A stretch of DNA of 64,000 bases from Streptomyces roseoverticillatus. GTDB taxonomy: Bacteria > Actinomycetota > Actinomycetes > Streptomycetales > Streptomycetaceae. Below, one piece after another: positions 53,201-63,611 of this stretch (positions are counted from its first letter, which is position 1; each line of letters opens with the position of its first letter). The stretch lies in contig NZ_JOFL01000007.1 in assembly GCF_000719265.1 (NCBI RefSeq), positions 1 to 64,000 of the forward strand, given 5' to 3'. The notes under the pieces were generated by a model, which was not told the origin of the DNA, searched no databases, and was given only the letters and a program-made list of their open reading frames with translations. Made by a program: the position numbers and the translations under genes.

Positions 53201-54180
53201 GCCTGGCCGAGAAGCTCGACCAGTTCTTCGGCACGCCGGAGACGGGGGCGCCCGAGTTCGCCGGCTCGTACGGCGGGGTCATCCACGAGATGACCGAGGC
53301 GCGGGACGTGCGGATGGGCATGTACGGGCACAGCAACCAGGTCTCGCACCACATCACGTACCTCTACGACGCGGCCGGGCAGCCGTGGAAGACGCAGGAG
53401 AAGGTGCGCGAGGTGCTGTCCCGCCTCTACCTCGGCAGCGAGATCGGGCAGGGCTACCCGGGCGACGACGACAACGGCGAGATGTCCGCCTGGTACCTGT
53501 TCGGCGCGCTGGGCTTCTACCCGCTGGTGATGGGCAGCGGCGAGTACGCGATCGGGTCGCCGCTCTTCCGGAAGGCCACGCTCCATCTGGAGGGCGGCCG
53601 CGACGTGGTCGTGAAGGCCCCGCGCAACAGCGCCCGCAACGTGTACGTGCAGGGCCTGCGGGTCAACGGCAAGGCCTGGCGGTCGACGGCGCTCCCGCAC
53701 GCGGTCCTCGCCAAGGGCGCGACCCTGGAGTTCGACATGGGCCCGCAGCCGTCGTCCTGGGGCAGCGGCCGCGCCGACGGGCCGGCGTCCATCAGCAAGG
53801 ACTTCGCGGCCCCCGTGCCGGACGAGGACCTGACCGCGCCCGGCACCTCGCCCCTCACCGACGACACGTCGGTCACGGACGTCTCCTTCGGCACGGCCCT
53901 GCTGCAGGTGCCGTCCGGCGCGCGCGTGACCTCGTACACCCTGACCTCGGCGGACCGGGCCAAGGCCCCGGACGGCTGGGTGCTGGAGGGTTCGCGGGAC
54001 GGCACCGGGGAGTGGCAGGAGGCCGACCGGCGTACGGGCGAGGCCTTCGCCTGGGACCGGCAGACGCGGGTCTTCTCGGTGGCACGGCCCGGCGCGTACC
54101 GGCACTACCGGCTGCGGCCGGCGGACGGCGGCGACCACGTCCTCGCCGAGATCGAACTATTGGGGAAAAGATCCACATAA
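50269..54180 (+). CDS. GH92 family exo-alpha-mannosidase, secreted, with discoidin-like modules
   Basis: A 1,303-residue secreted protein. After a signal region (about 1-47) come a discoidin (F5/8C)-like module (about 60-235), a linker/lectin-like part, the GH92 catalytic region (about 415-1150) and a partial second discoidin-like module to the end. GH92 marks are GYPGDDDNGEMSAWYLFGAL with the catalytic acids near residue 1066, VNNGFWDTYRTAWPAYSLL and GWISRWSSPGYADLMTGTSS. GH92 enzymes are calcium-dependent and remove alpha-mannose from N-glycans. The ATG has GGGAG upstream. Codon 214 is TTA (50908-50910), so translation may depend on bldA tRNA. A LacI-type palindrome is upstream. Confidence 0.9.
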   Translation: MRQGRRRYWHRSRRHRRPRPAPSLVLLLAVTLMTGFQLPQAAPSQAEAPRPADHFASSFEPGDPQPDWRNTVDSTPDGRKRTAGIDGNDTRGIPGNVSDSVTDIRASGENAGSGEVKENLVDGESTTKWLTFEKAGAWLEFDLAEPVTAVRYALTSANDAPGRDPRDWVLQGSQDGKSWTPLDTRKGETFDKRFQTREFTFTNTTPYGHYRLDLTRNSGEDITQLAEVQLAPYYTGPPPPSDMRSYVDGGPKGSPTAKARAGFSGRRALRYGGVHQAMGRAYSYNKIFSMTGGLRVTPSTVLSYKVFPSMPEVDLRYPATHVSLDLAFTDGTYLSDLGAVDQHGAPLTPRGQAGSRTLYVNQWNNKESHIGAVAAGKTVARVLVAYDSPAGPARFRGWVDDISLAPAPAEKPPAHLADYAVTTRGTHSSASFSRGNTFPATAVPHGFNFWTPVTNAGAMDWLYQYAAANNADNLPTIQAFSASHQPSPWMGDRQTFQVMPAVAPGTGPPGTSRTARALPFHHANETARPHYYGVTFDNGLKAEIAPTDHAAVMRFTYPGDGAAADSAALVLDNVRNQGGLTLDPETRSFTAYSDVRSGLSVGAGRMFVYGVLDTPVTASSEPDDKAGTTGWLRLAPGKDRTVTLRIATSLIGTEQAKANLEQEIPEGTSFGRVHDRARAAWDGLLGRVEVEGASRDQLTTLYSSLYRLYLYPNSGFENTGTGARPRHRYASPFSRPEGENTPTRTGARIADGEVYVNNGFWDTYRTAWPAYSLLTPKQAGRLVDGFVQQYKDGGWISRWSSPGYADLMTGTSSDVAFADAYAKGVSFDAEAAYEAALKNATVVPTQPGVGRKGMETSPFLGWTSTTTREGMSWALEGYLNDYGLATMGKALYERTRKARYRDESAYFLNRARNYVKLFDPAVGFFQGRNADGSRRLPPGRYDPHVWGHDYTETNGWNFAFHAPQDTRGLAGLYGGREGLAEKLDQFFGTPETGAPEFAGSYGGVIHEMTEARDVRMGMYGHSNQVSHHITYLYDAAGQPWKTQEKVREVLSRLYLGSEIGQGYPGDDDNGEMSAWYLFGALGFYPLVMGSGEYAIGSPLFRKATLHLEGGRDVVVKAPRNSARNVYVQGLRVNGKAWRSTALPHAVLAKGATLEFDMGPQPSSWGSGRADGPASISKDFAAPVPDEDLTAPGTSPLTDDTSVTDVSFGTALLQVPSGARVTSYTLTSADRAKAPDGWVLEGSRDGTGEWQEADRRTGEAFAWDRQTRVFSVARPGAYRHYRLRPADGGDHVLAEIELLGKRST

Positions 54181-54225
54181 AGCCTCTTGACCCGTAAAGA
54201 AAGTGTGAAACGATCACGTGGATCC

Positions 54226-54258
54226 AGTGGCGTGCTCCTGACAGGGGGGCACGCCGCT
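54226..54258 (+). terminator. Hairpin between the GH92 gene and the VCBS gene
   Basis: Imperfect 13-bp arms (AGTGGCGTGCTCC and GGGGCACGCCGCT, G:U pairs allowed), 45 bases past the GH92 stop. It probably ends that transcript; it could also attenuate read-through into the next gene. Confidence 0.55.
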
Positions 54259-54287
54259 CTTCGCTGAGACCCTCCTGGAGAACCCAC

Positions 54288-55334
54288 GTGGCTCACCTTC
54301 CCGGCCGCCCGCGCGCTCGCGCGGTGCAGCGCATCGCCACCGCGGCGATAGCCGCCGCCCTGGTCGGCACCACCGCCGGCACGGCCCTGGCCGACGGCCC
54401 CAAGTCCCCCTCTTCCGGGCGTGCCGCCACCGCGGCCGAGCGGGCGGCGAAGCTGCCCGCCGACACGTCGTTCAAGCACCGCTCCGAGGCGCTGCGCGGC
54501 GAGGCGAAGTCCGGCGACTACCCCAAGTCGGGCGCCGTGGCCCCGCAGGCCCCGCGCCTCGCGGCCCCCCGCAAGGGCGTCAAGGCCGACGGCGCCACCG
54601 CCGAGGCCCCGTTCCTCCCGCTGAGCGCCGTCAACAACGACGACCTGTACTTCTACTGGCCCGACGGCAAGGGCGGCATCACGCCCAAGGAGTACGTCAC
54701 CAAGGGCTGGAGCGCGATCAACTCCGCCGCCCGCGTCGACCACGACCGGGACGGCATCGCCGACGGCCTGTACGTCCGCGACAACGCGCAGAACATCATC
54801 TTCGCCCCGGCCGGCAAGAGCCCGGGCATCGTGGCGGACGACTGGGGTCAGTACGACCAGTTCATGTCCCCCGGCAACCTCGGCGGCGGCAAGGAGTCGG
54901 ACATCCTCGTCCGCGACCGCGAGGGCGTCCTGTGGCTCTACCTCGCCTACCCGGACGGCACGCTTACCGGCCGCAAGAAGGTCGGCCCGGGCTGGGGGCA
55001 GTTCACCGAGATCGCCGGCCGCGGCGACCTGACGGGTGATGGCAAGGCCGACATCGTCGCCCGCGACAAGGACGGCGTCCTGTGGCTCTACAAGGGCACC
55101 GGCGACTACACCAAGCCGTTCGAGTACAAGCAGCGGATCGGCAGCGGCTGGAACCAGTTCAACAAGCTGGTCGGCACCGGCGACGTCGACCTGGACGGCA
55201 AGGCCGACCTCATCGCCCGGGACAAGGACGGCGCGCTGTGGCTGTACCGCGGCACGGGCCGCGCGGACCAGCCCTACGACTACAAGGTGAAGATCGGCAA
55301 CTCCGGCTGGAACCAGTACGGGCTGATGTTCTGA
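54288..55334 (+). CDS. Secreted VCBS/FG-GAP repeat protein
   Basis: A 348-residue secreted protein from a GTG start with GGAG at eight bases. Signal peptide about 1-36 (ending GTALADG), a disordered basic linker to about 105, then beta-propeller-like units of about 45-50 residues: INSAARVDHDRDGIADGLYV, DILVRDREGVLWLYLAYPDG, GDLTGDGKADIVARDKDGVL, GDVDLDGKADLIARDKDGAL. The DxDxDGxxD loops should bind calcium. Common in Streptomyces, often fused to hydrolases; here no enzyme domain is present, so the ligand is unknown. Confidence 0.8.
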   Translation: MAHLPGRPRARAVQRIATAAIAAALVGTTAGTALADGPKSPSSGRAATAAERAAKLPADTSFKHRSEALRGEAKSGDYPKSGAVAPQAPRLAAPRKGVKADGATAEAPFLPLSAVNNDDLYFYWPDGKGGITPKEYVTKGWSAINSAARVDHDRDGIADGLYVRDNAQNIIFAPAGKSPGIVADDWGQYDQFMSPGNLGGGKESDILVRDREGVLWLYLAYPDGTLTGRKKVGPGWGQFTEIAGRGDLTGDGKADIVARDKDGVLWLYKGTGDYTKPFEYKQRIGSGWNQFNKLVGTGDVDLDGKADLIARDKDGALWLYRGTGRADQPYDYKVKIGNSGWNQYGLMF

Positions 55335-55364
55335 CGTAGCGTCACCGCGCACTGCGCGCGATCG

Positions 55365-55403
55365 CCGCTCCTGCGTGAGCCGTCCGGCCTCACGCGGGGG
55401 CGG
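55365..55403. terminator. Bidirectional hairpin between VCBS and EF-hand genes
   Basis: Fifteen-base arms (CCGCTCCTGCGTGAG, CTCACGCGGGGGCGG), 13 pairs matched. It overlaps the EF-hand stop codon and serves convergent genes. Confidence 0.65.
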
Positions 55404-55905
55404 CTCGGGCGTACAGGGCCTCTCCCGCAGGGGAGTTCTCCCCGGCGACGTGCGCGCGGACCGAGGCCAGGTAGTCCGCCCGGACGACCCGGCCGTCGCC
55501 GTCACCGTCCAGCGCGGCGAAGGCCGATTCGATGTTGCCGGCCGGGTTCCCCAGGGCCGCGCGCAGCGTCGTGAACTCCTTCAGGTCCAGGGCGCCGTCC
55601 CCGTCGGTGTCGGCGAGATCGAACAGGCCGCCGAGCACGGGCTCGCAGACGGTGTCGAACGCCTCGGCACCGGCCCAGGCCGCGTACTCGTCGAAGGTCA
55701 CTCCCCCGTCGCCGTCCGCGTCCATCGCCGCCCATGCCCGCGCACCGTTCGCGCGTGCGGCGACGACCAGAGGGTCGTCGTCCGTCCGTCCGGTCGCCAG
55801 GGTCACGCGCTCGACCCGCGCGGAGTACTCGGCCTTCGAGATGACTCCGTCGCCGTCCGCGTCCAGCATGGCGAAGACAAGTCGCTTGGCAGCAATTTCG
55901 TCCAC
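55390..55905 (-). CDS. Four-EF-hand calcium-binding protein
   Basis: A 171-residue calmodulin-like protein (calerythrin/CabD type in Streptomyces). Four loops are visible: DADGDGVISKAEY, DADGDGGVTFDEY, DTDGDGALDLKEF and DGDGDGRVVRADY. All have acidic residues at positions 1, 3, 5 and mostly 12, so all four may bind calcium. No signal peptide, hence cytosolic buffer or sensor. The GTG start is favoured because GGAAGG lies eight bases upstream; an ATG 15 bases earlier has no such site. Confidence 0.9.
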   Translation of the reverse strand: MDEIAAKRLVFAMLDADGDGVISKAEYSARVERVTLATGRTDDDPLVVAARANGARAWAAMDADGDGGVTFDEYAAWAGAEAFDTVCEPVLGGLFDLADTDGDGALDLKEFTTLRAALGNPAGNIESAFAALDGDGDGRVVRADYLASVRAHVAGENSPAGEALYARAAPA

Positions 55906-56103
55906 TGAAGCACCTTCCATCAGGTTTCGTTCCCGGTCGGCTGTCCCTACCCGGAATACCGGGGTTCGACGCCGTCGCGGCAGCGTGCACGCCCCGCGCG
56001 CAGGCGGAACGTGCGCGGCCGGGCCGCTCCAAGAGCCGGGGGCGGCGGAGGCGGGCAGGGGTAGTCACAGGGCCGGCAGTGAAACCGGTCCCTTGGAGGG
56101 CGC

Positions 56104-56649
56104 ATGGTCGGCGGACGTGGTGCGGCAGTAGCGTTGGGCGTTCTGGCTCTGATGGGGTCGTCGTTGATGTGGTCCCCGGCCGGTCAGGCGCATACGGGCG
56201 GGCACAGAGGCGTCATCCTGTGCCAGGGCCCCAGCGACAGCACGTACGACCCACCCCTCACCTTCGAGTCACACAGCACTCGCGTCCACACGGACGCCCG
56301 GTACACGTGCACCATCGAACCCGGCCGGACCGTAGCGGCCACCGGTTCCCTGGACGGTGTGTCACCGGACGCGTCCTGTGACGGTTTGGGCAACCCCCGG
56401 ATCACGGAAGTGGTGAAGTACGACGACGGGGCGGAGTCGTTGATCGTCTATGACCAGGGCACCACTGCACGCGCTCTCGGCTTTGCCGACGTCATGTTGT
56501 CGGGCCGGGTCGCCAAGGGGCGTGGGGAGGGGCAGTCCGCGCGGCGGACCGTGTTCTTCGCACCGCCCAAGCAGCTGCCCACGGAGTGCCTCTCCACCGG
56601 CCTCCGGGGGAACAGCGGCGAGGCGCAGCTGGAGGTCCCGAAGCCATGA
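56104..56649 (+). CDS. Small secreted protein of unknown function
   Basis: A 181-residue protein with a signal peptide (MVGGRGAAVALGVLALMGSS, cleavage near GQA-HTGG) and a beta-rich mature part with four Cys (ILCQGPSD, YTCTIEP, DASCDGLG, TECLSTG) that could form two disulfides. The pattern resembles short Streptomyces extracellular beta-sandwich proteins, but no family is recognised. GGAGGGCGC precedes the ATG. Its stop overlaps the next start (ATGA), coupling it to a cytosolic MetE-like enzyme. Confidence 0.7.
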   Translation: MVGGRGAAVALGVLALMGSSLMWSPAGQAHTGGHRGVILCQGPSDSTYDPPLTFESHSTRVHTDARYTCTIEPGRTVAATGSLDGVSPDASCDGLGNPRITEVVKYDDGAESLIVYDQGTTARALGFADVMLSGRVAKGRGEGQSARRTVFFAPPKQLPTECLSTGLRGNSGEAQLEVPKP

Positions 56650-57710
56650 CGATTCCCACCGAGCCCATCGGCAGCATTCCCCGCCCCGCCGAGCTGCTCA
56701 CGGCCATGGCGGCCCACGCCGACGGCCGGATCGGCGACGACGAACTCGCCGCCGTCCAGGACGAGGCGGTCCGCGACACCGTCCGCCGTCTGGAGGAGCT
56801 CGGCTCGCCGGTGGTCACCGACGGCGAGCAGGCCAAGCCCAGCTTCGCCACGTACCCCCTGGCAGGGCTGGACCGGCTGGCGCCCGACGGCGTCGTCATC
56901 CCCTTCGCCGACGGCCACCAGCGGCAGCTGCCCCGGCTGACGGCAGGGCCGCTGCGCTACGCCGTGCACGCCGAGCACTATCTGCGCGCCGCCCTCCGGC
57001 ACGCGACCGTCCCCGCGAAACAGGCCGTGATCGCCCCCTCGGCGCTCAGCCTGCTCTACCCGCCGGACGGCATCGACGGGTATTCCCGCGAGGCGTTCCT
57101 CGACGATCTCGCCGCAGGGGCCGAGGCCGACATCCGCGGCTGCCTGGATGCCGGGGCCCACGTCGTCCAGCTCGACTTCACCGAGGCCCGGCTCGCGCTG
57201 AAGCTGGACCCGTCAGGGGGCGTACTGGAGGATTTCATTGCGCTCAACAACCGTGTCCTGGAACGTTTCTCCGCCACCGAGCGGGCCAGGATCGGCGTGC
57301 ACACCTGTCCCGGCGGCGATCAGGACTCCACGCACAGTCTCGACGTGGACTACGCCGCCCTTCTGCCCGGGCTGATGCGGCTCAAGGCGGGGGCGTTCTA
57401 CGTGCAGCTGGCCAGTGAGCCGGAGCCGGACAAGGTCCTCGGCGTCCTCGCCGACCACCTGCCCGGTCACGCCCGCGTGTTCATCGGGGTGACCGACCCG
57501 ATCGACCCCCGCGTCGAGACCCCCGAGCAGGTCCGCGACCGGGTCCTGACCGCCGCCCGTCACCTGCCCGCCGACCGTCTGGGCACCTGCGACGACTGCG
57601 GCTTCTCGCCCTTCGCCGACGACACCTCCACCTCGCGCGACACCGCCTTCGCCAAGATCCGTGCCCGGATCGAAGGCACCGCCCTGGCCGCCCGCGCGCT
57701 GAACGGCTGA
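56646..57710 (+). CDS. Short MetE-like (cobalamin-independent) methyltransferase
   Basis: A 354-residue protein with only the C-terminal catalytic barrel of MetE; full MetE is about 760 residues. Zinc ligands are plausible at His219 and Cys221 (GVHTCPGGD) and Cys315/Cys318 (TCDDCGFSPF). PIGSIPRP at the N terminus and VVTDGEQ agree with the family. Stand-alone core proteins transfer methyl groups to homocysteine or other thiols, sometimes from methylcobalamin or unusual donors. The donor here is unknown. Start coupled by ATGA to the secreted protein gene. Confidence 0.82.
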   Translation: MTIPTEPIGSIPRPAELLTAMAAHADGRIGDDELAAVQDEAVRDTVRRLEELGSPVVTDGEQAKPSFATYPLAGLDRLAPDGVVIPFADGHQRQLPRLTAGPLRYAVHAEHYLRAALRHATVPAKQAVIAPSALSLLYPPDGIDGYSREAFLDDLAAGAEADIRGCLDAGAHVVQLDFTEARLALKLDPSGGVLEDFIALNNRVLERFSATERARIGVHTCPGGDQDSTHSLDVDYAALLPGLMRLKAGAFYVQLASEPEPDKVLGVLADHLPGHARVFIGVTDPIDPRVETPEQVRDRVLTAARHLPADRLGTCDDCGFSPFADDTSTSRDTAFAKIRARIEGTALAARALNG

Positions 57711-57749
57711 CCGCGCCGGGGGCAGGCAGGAGTCCGCGGAGCCGTCGTC

Positions 57750-57786
57750 CCGCCCGGTCGGCCTTTACGGTCGGCTGACCGGGCGG
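57750..57786. terminator. Bidirectional hairpin between MetE-like and M50 genes
   Basis: Arms CCGCCCGGTCGGC and GGCTGACCGGGCGG with one mismatch; it overlaps the stop of the M50 gene and lies 40 bases past the MetE-like stop. Confidence 0.6.
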
Positions 57787-59027
57787 CCCGCTGCCCTGGC
57801 GACGGCGGCGCGGACGAGCGAACGTACCGGCCGCCACAGGGCCAGCGTCACTCCCGCGACCGGGAGGGTGAGCAGCACGACCTGCAGGCACGCCGCGACC
57901 GTGCCGAGGACCGGGTAGCCGGAGGCGCCCGTGTGCTCGGCCAGGAGCCGGATCGTCTGCCAGTCCGACCGCAGCAGCTGCGGCAGGTTCACGAGCACGA
58001 TGCCCAGCTGGAGCACGAGCGCGGGCACCAGGAGCAGGACCCACGCCGCGACCACGATCTGCGGCCATCGCTTCAGCGCCTTCAGGCTTTCGTCCTGGGG
58101 CCGGCGGAGCACGATCCGCCGGAGGATGGGCGCGATGTACTTGAACAGGTCGGGGATGCCGACCAGGTCGGCCACGATGTAGTAGCCGTCGAACCGCAGG
58201 GTGGGGAGGAGCTGCTGGATCATCTCCAGGTGGACGGAGAGGACCGCCACCAGCAGCAGCGGATTCCCGGTCGCCCCGTACAGGCCCAGCAGGCCCAGCA
58301 CGAACAGCGCGTTGAAGTAGACGCCGCCCAGGTCGGCGCGGATGCGCCCGGCGCGGCCCAGCCGGTAGGAGCTGGTGATGTCGGTGTAGAAGGCGGGCCA
58401 CACCAGGTAGACGCCGCAGCCCATCTCGCCCGGACGTGCGCCGCCGTAGCGGCAGGCCGCGCCGTGGCCCATCTCGTGGAACACGCAGGAGGCGACGGCC
58501 AGGACGAAGACGAGCAGCACGCTGGCGGGAGAGGTGAGCACCGTCCGGAGTGCGGCGCCGGTGTCCTGGGTCGCCCACAGCCACACCTCGCCGCCGGTGA
58601 ACGCGCCCAGCGCGGCCACCACCAGCACCGGCCGGAACAGCCACGCGAACAGCCCGGCGAGGAACCACGTGGCACGCTCCGGCAGCACGGCCAGCCGGAA
58701 GCGGAAGGCCAGGAACGGGTCGCTCTTCACCACGGGCGGAGGCGGCGAGCCGTCGCTGTAGGTCGAGAGGCCCAGCGGTGCGAGCTTCTTGTCGATGAGG
58801 AAGACGACGTGTTCCTCGGCGAACCGCCGCCCGGTCTCCCGGCTCAGTTGCTCGGCCACCTGCACCACGGGCCGGCCGTCGAGCGCCCGCGCGAGCTGGT
58901 AGAGGAGGACGGGGAGGCGGACGACCTGACCGTCGGGGCGGCAGACGAGGTGGGGCGGCTCGCGGTAGCCGGAGTCCTCGAACTCGCCGACCAGTTCCGT
59001 GCCGGCCACCAGGGCGGGCAGTGCCAT
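57765..59027 (-). CDS. PqqD-like/M50 site-2-type membrane metalloprotease (putative RiPP peptidase)
   Basis: A 420-residue protein. The N-terminal 90 residues (ELVGEFEDSGYREPPHLVCR, DGQVVRLPVLLYQLARALDG, AEEHVVFLIDKKLAPLGL) look like a PqqD/RRE-type winged helix that binds leader peptides. The rest has about eight to ten membrane helices with the zinc motif HEMGH (184-188) in VFHEMGHGAA and a distal Asp near 280 (LRFDGYYIVAD), as in M50/S2P proteases. Such 'peptide zinc metalloproteases' accompany RiPP clusters, and two small peptide genes lie directly upstream on the same strand. GGAG precedes the ATG by nine bases. Substrate inferred. Confidence 0.82.
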   Translation of the reverse strand: MALPALVAGTELVGEFEDSGYREPPHLVCRPDGQVVRLPVLLYQLARALDGRPVVQVAEQLSRETGRRFAEEHVVFLIDKKLAPLGLSTYSDGSPPPPVVKSDPFLAFRFRLAVLPERATWFLAGLFAWLFRPVLVVAALGAFTGGEVWLWATQDTGAALRTVLTSPASVLLVFVLAVASCVFHEMGHGAACRYGGARPGEMGCGVYLVWPAFYTDITSSYRLGRAGRIRADLGGVYFNALFVLGLLGLYGATGNPLLLVAVLSVHLEMIQQLLPTLRFDGYYIVADLVGIPDLFKYIAPILRRIVLRRPQDESLKALKRWPQIVVAAWVLLLVPALVLQLGIVLVNLPQLLRSDWQTIRLLAEHTGASGYPVLGTVAACLQVVLLTLPVAGVTLALWRPVRSLVRAAVARAAGRPVSRP

Positions 59028-59121
59028 GAGCGCTCTCCGTCGGGGGACGAGTGGTCGGGGCAAGGGGAAGGGCCGGACGCGTCCGGCCCTTCCCAGGTGC
59101 GTACGTGGTGCCGCTACGCAA

Positions 59122-59457
59122 TTAGTGGCTGGCGACGGCCGCCGGGATGCAGGTCATGCTGGTGGTCGGGTTCGTGGACGGCAGGCCGAGCGAGCCGAAC
59201 AGACCCGGCGTGCCCTGGCGGTCCACGGCCTGGCAGGCGGAGAGCGCCACGGTGCCGTGGTCGTGGGGCGCCGGGGCGTACACGCCGCCGCCCGAGGCCG
59301 ACGCGCTGCTGGAGCTGCCGGCACCGGCGCCGGAGCCGCCGTCACCGTCGCCGTAGGGACCGGCGAGCGGCGTGGCCACGATGCCCATCACGGTGCGCTC
59401 GGGCAGCACCTCGCCCGCGACGGTGTCGAGTTCCTCGAAGCTGATGGCGTTTTCCAT
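59122..59457 (-). CDS. RiPP-like precursor peptide 1, C-terminal CIPAAVASH
   Basis: A 111-residue peptide. Leader-like start MENAISFEELDTVAGEVLPE; a Gly/Ser/Ala linker with SSSSASASGGG; then a core region with two Cys, about 26 residues apart, ending TSMTCIPAAVASH. It aligns with the neighbouring peptide at both ends (FEEL/FGEL, GEVLPER/GEELPRR, GLPSTNP/GLASSDP, CIPAAVAS). AAGGGG lies seven bases before the ATG. No known RiPP class was recognised. Processing by the downstream M50 protein is an inference; a disulfide-linked peptide is an alternative. Confidence 0.72.
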   Translation of the reverse strand: MENAISFEELDTVAGEVLPERTVMGIVATPLAGPYGDGDGGSGAGAGSSSSASASGGGVYAPAPHDHGTVALSACQAVDRQGTPGLFGSLGLPSTNPTTSMTCIPAAVASH

Positions 59458-59487
59458 TTCCGTACCCCTTCTCGAAAAGCGGAGCGG

Positions 59488-59766
59488 TCAGCGGCTGGCG
59501 ACGGCCGCAGGAATGCACGTGGTGCTGTAGCCGGGGTCGCTGGACGCCAGTCCGAGCGCGACCAGCAGAGGAGGATTGCCGGCGTTCTGCCGGTAGTGAC
59601 ACGCGTAGGCCACCGTCGTCCCGTTGTCCGACTTCACGAGCGTCGGAAACACGGGCTGTTCGGAGCCGGCGGCTGCCGGGAGCAGCACGCTCGACAGTGC
59701 GATCCGCCGGGGAAGCTCCTCACCGCAAAGCCGGCCGAGCTCCCCGAAGGTCACGGCGGATCCCAT
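59488..59766 (-). CDS. RiPP-like precursor peptide 2, C-terminal CIPAAVASR
   Basis: A 92-residue paralogue of the peptide encoded 30 bases downstream. Start MGSAVTFGELGRLCGEELPR aligns with MENAISFEELDTVAGEVLPE, which fixes the ATG at 59766 (GGAGGGAG upstream) instead of one 60 bases earlier. It has an extra leader Cys and two core Cys (VAYACHYRQN and TTCIPAAVASR). It lacks the Gly/Ser linker of peptide 1. Conservation concentrated in the leader and in the last ten residues is typical of precursor families. Confidence 0.72.
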   Translation of the reverse strand: MGSAVTFGELGRLCGEELPRRIALSSVLLPAAAGSEQPVFPTLVKSDNGTTVAYACHYRQNAGNPPLLVALGLASSDPGYSTTCIPAAVASR

Positions 59767-59996
59767 CGTTGCTCCCTCCCCCATCGTCCCGGGCGGGAGC
59801 CTAACCAGGACATCACTGCCCGACACGTCATCAACCCCCTGATCACCCGGTCGAGTTGGATGTACGCCTCGGACGGGTGGAAAGGTGAACGCACGCCCGG
59901 CGGTGGGTGGTTGGGGCCGCTATGCGGGCGTCAAGGCCGCCCGAACGCTTCCCGCCGTGTTCGGCTCGGCGGCTTCCTCGACGCCTGGACGCGCGA

Positions 59997-60029
59997 GGGC
60001 CGCACCCCGTACGGAACGGGGTGCGGCCC
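59997..60029 (-). terminator. Hairpin after acnA
   Basis: A 14-bp perfect stem GGGCCGCACCCCGT and its complement with an ACGGA loop, 25 bases past the acnA stop. Confidence 0.8.
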
Positions 60030-60053
60030 TTATCGCTCGTGTGCCGGAACCGC

Positions 60054-62868
<2,815 letters not shown>

Positions 62869-62897
62869 GGCGCGACAGCGGTACGCCTCTCGGCAGA

Positions 62898-62915
62898 TAT
62901 CTCGATGTCGAGATA
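62898..62915. promoter_or_regulatory. Perfect 18-bp palindrome TATCTCGA-TG-TCGAGATA
   Basis: Eight-base perfect arms, 130-147 bases upstream of acnA, four bases from the end of the truncated hydrolase frame. The symmetry and TCTCGA core suit a MarR- or TetR-type regulator. Which gene it controls is uncertain. Confidence 0.65.
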
Positions 62916-62918
62916 ACT

Positions 62919-63416
62919 CTAGTACATCGCTGAGGAACGGTCATGTCCTGACGGGACCGACCCGCGCTCCGACGGGACTGACCTGCGCGGTCCGGGGCGG
63001 ATCGCGGAGCCTGGCGTACCGCTTCCGCGGACGGGCCGGGTGCCGTACGCGCCGGCTGCGGCCTCCTGGTGCGGGGGCGCATGGGGCGCTCGGAGGCCCG
63101 TCGGAGAGGTCGTGGCCGGTACGGCCATTCCGGTGGTGAGGCCCGCAAGGACCTCTTCCAGCCAGTCCGCGATGTGGTCCGCGGTGCGGATGGGGGTCGT
63201 CTGCGTGCTGTACCCGGGCTCGCCCGCCCGGTCGACGGCCGGCACGGGGCGGTCCCCGCCGAGGGCGGCGACGTGCGGCGCCCACTCGGCGGGCGTGGCG
63301 CTCCGGCCGTGCAGCAGGACGACCGGGGCGCCGAGGACCCGGGCGCGGGCGGCTTCGCCGGCGAAGGAGCCGATCCGCGCGGCCGTCTGCGCAGCCTTGT
63401 CCGCCTTGCCTGCCAT
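62919..63416 (-). pseudogene. Alpha/beta hydrolase, truncated after the first motifs
   Basis: From an ATG with GGGGGAGG upstream, the first 85 residues look like a normal hydrolase: VLGAPVVLLHGRSATPAEWA (strand 3 and oxyanion loop) then GEPGYSTQTTPIRTADHIAD and WLEEVLAGL. Just where the nucleophile elbow G-x-S-x-G should follow, the frame turns into low-complexity Pro/Arg/Ser sequence and ends at 62919 beside the acnA operators. No catalytic Ser, Asp or His is recoverable. Most likely a deletion removed the rest of the gene. Confidence 0.6.
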
Positions 63417-63611
63417 CGGACTGCCTCCCCCTGCGGCGGCGCGGGCGGCTGCCGCGGGTTCGATCATGACAGGGGGTGGATTGCGGGATGCGATCGGGCC
63501 TGGGTCACCAGTACGAGTGACCGATGGGCCGAATGGGCAGGCCAGTGGCGCTGATTGCCGTAGACCTTGGACAGTCGTCATGCTGCAGTCACGATGTCCG
63601 TGGGAGGACCG

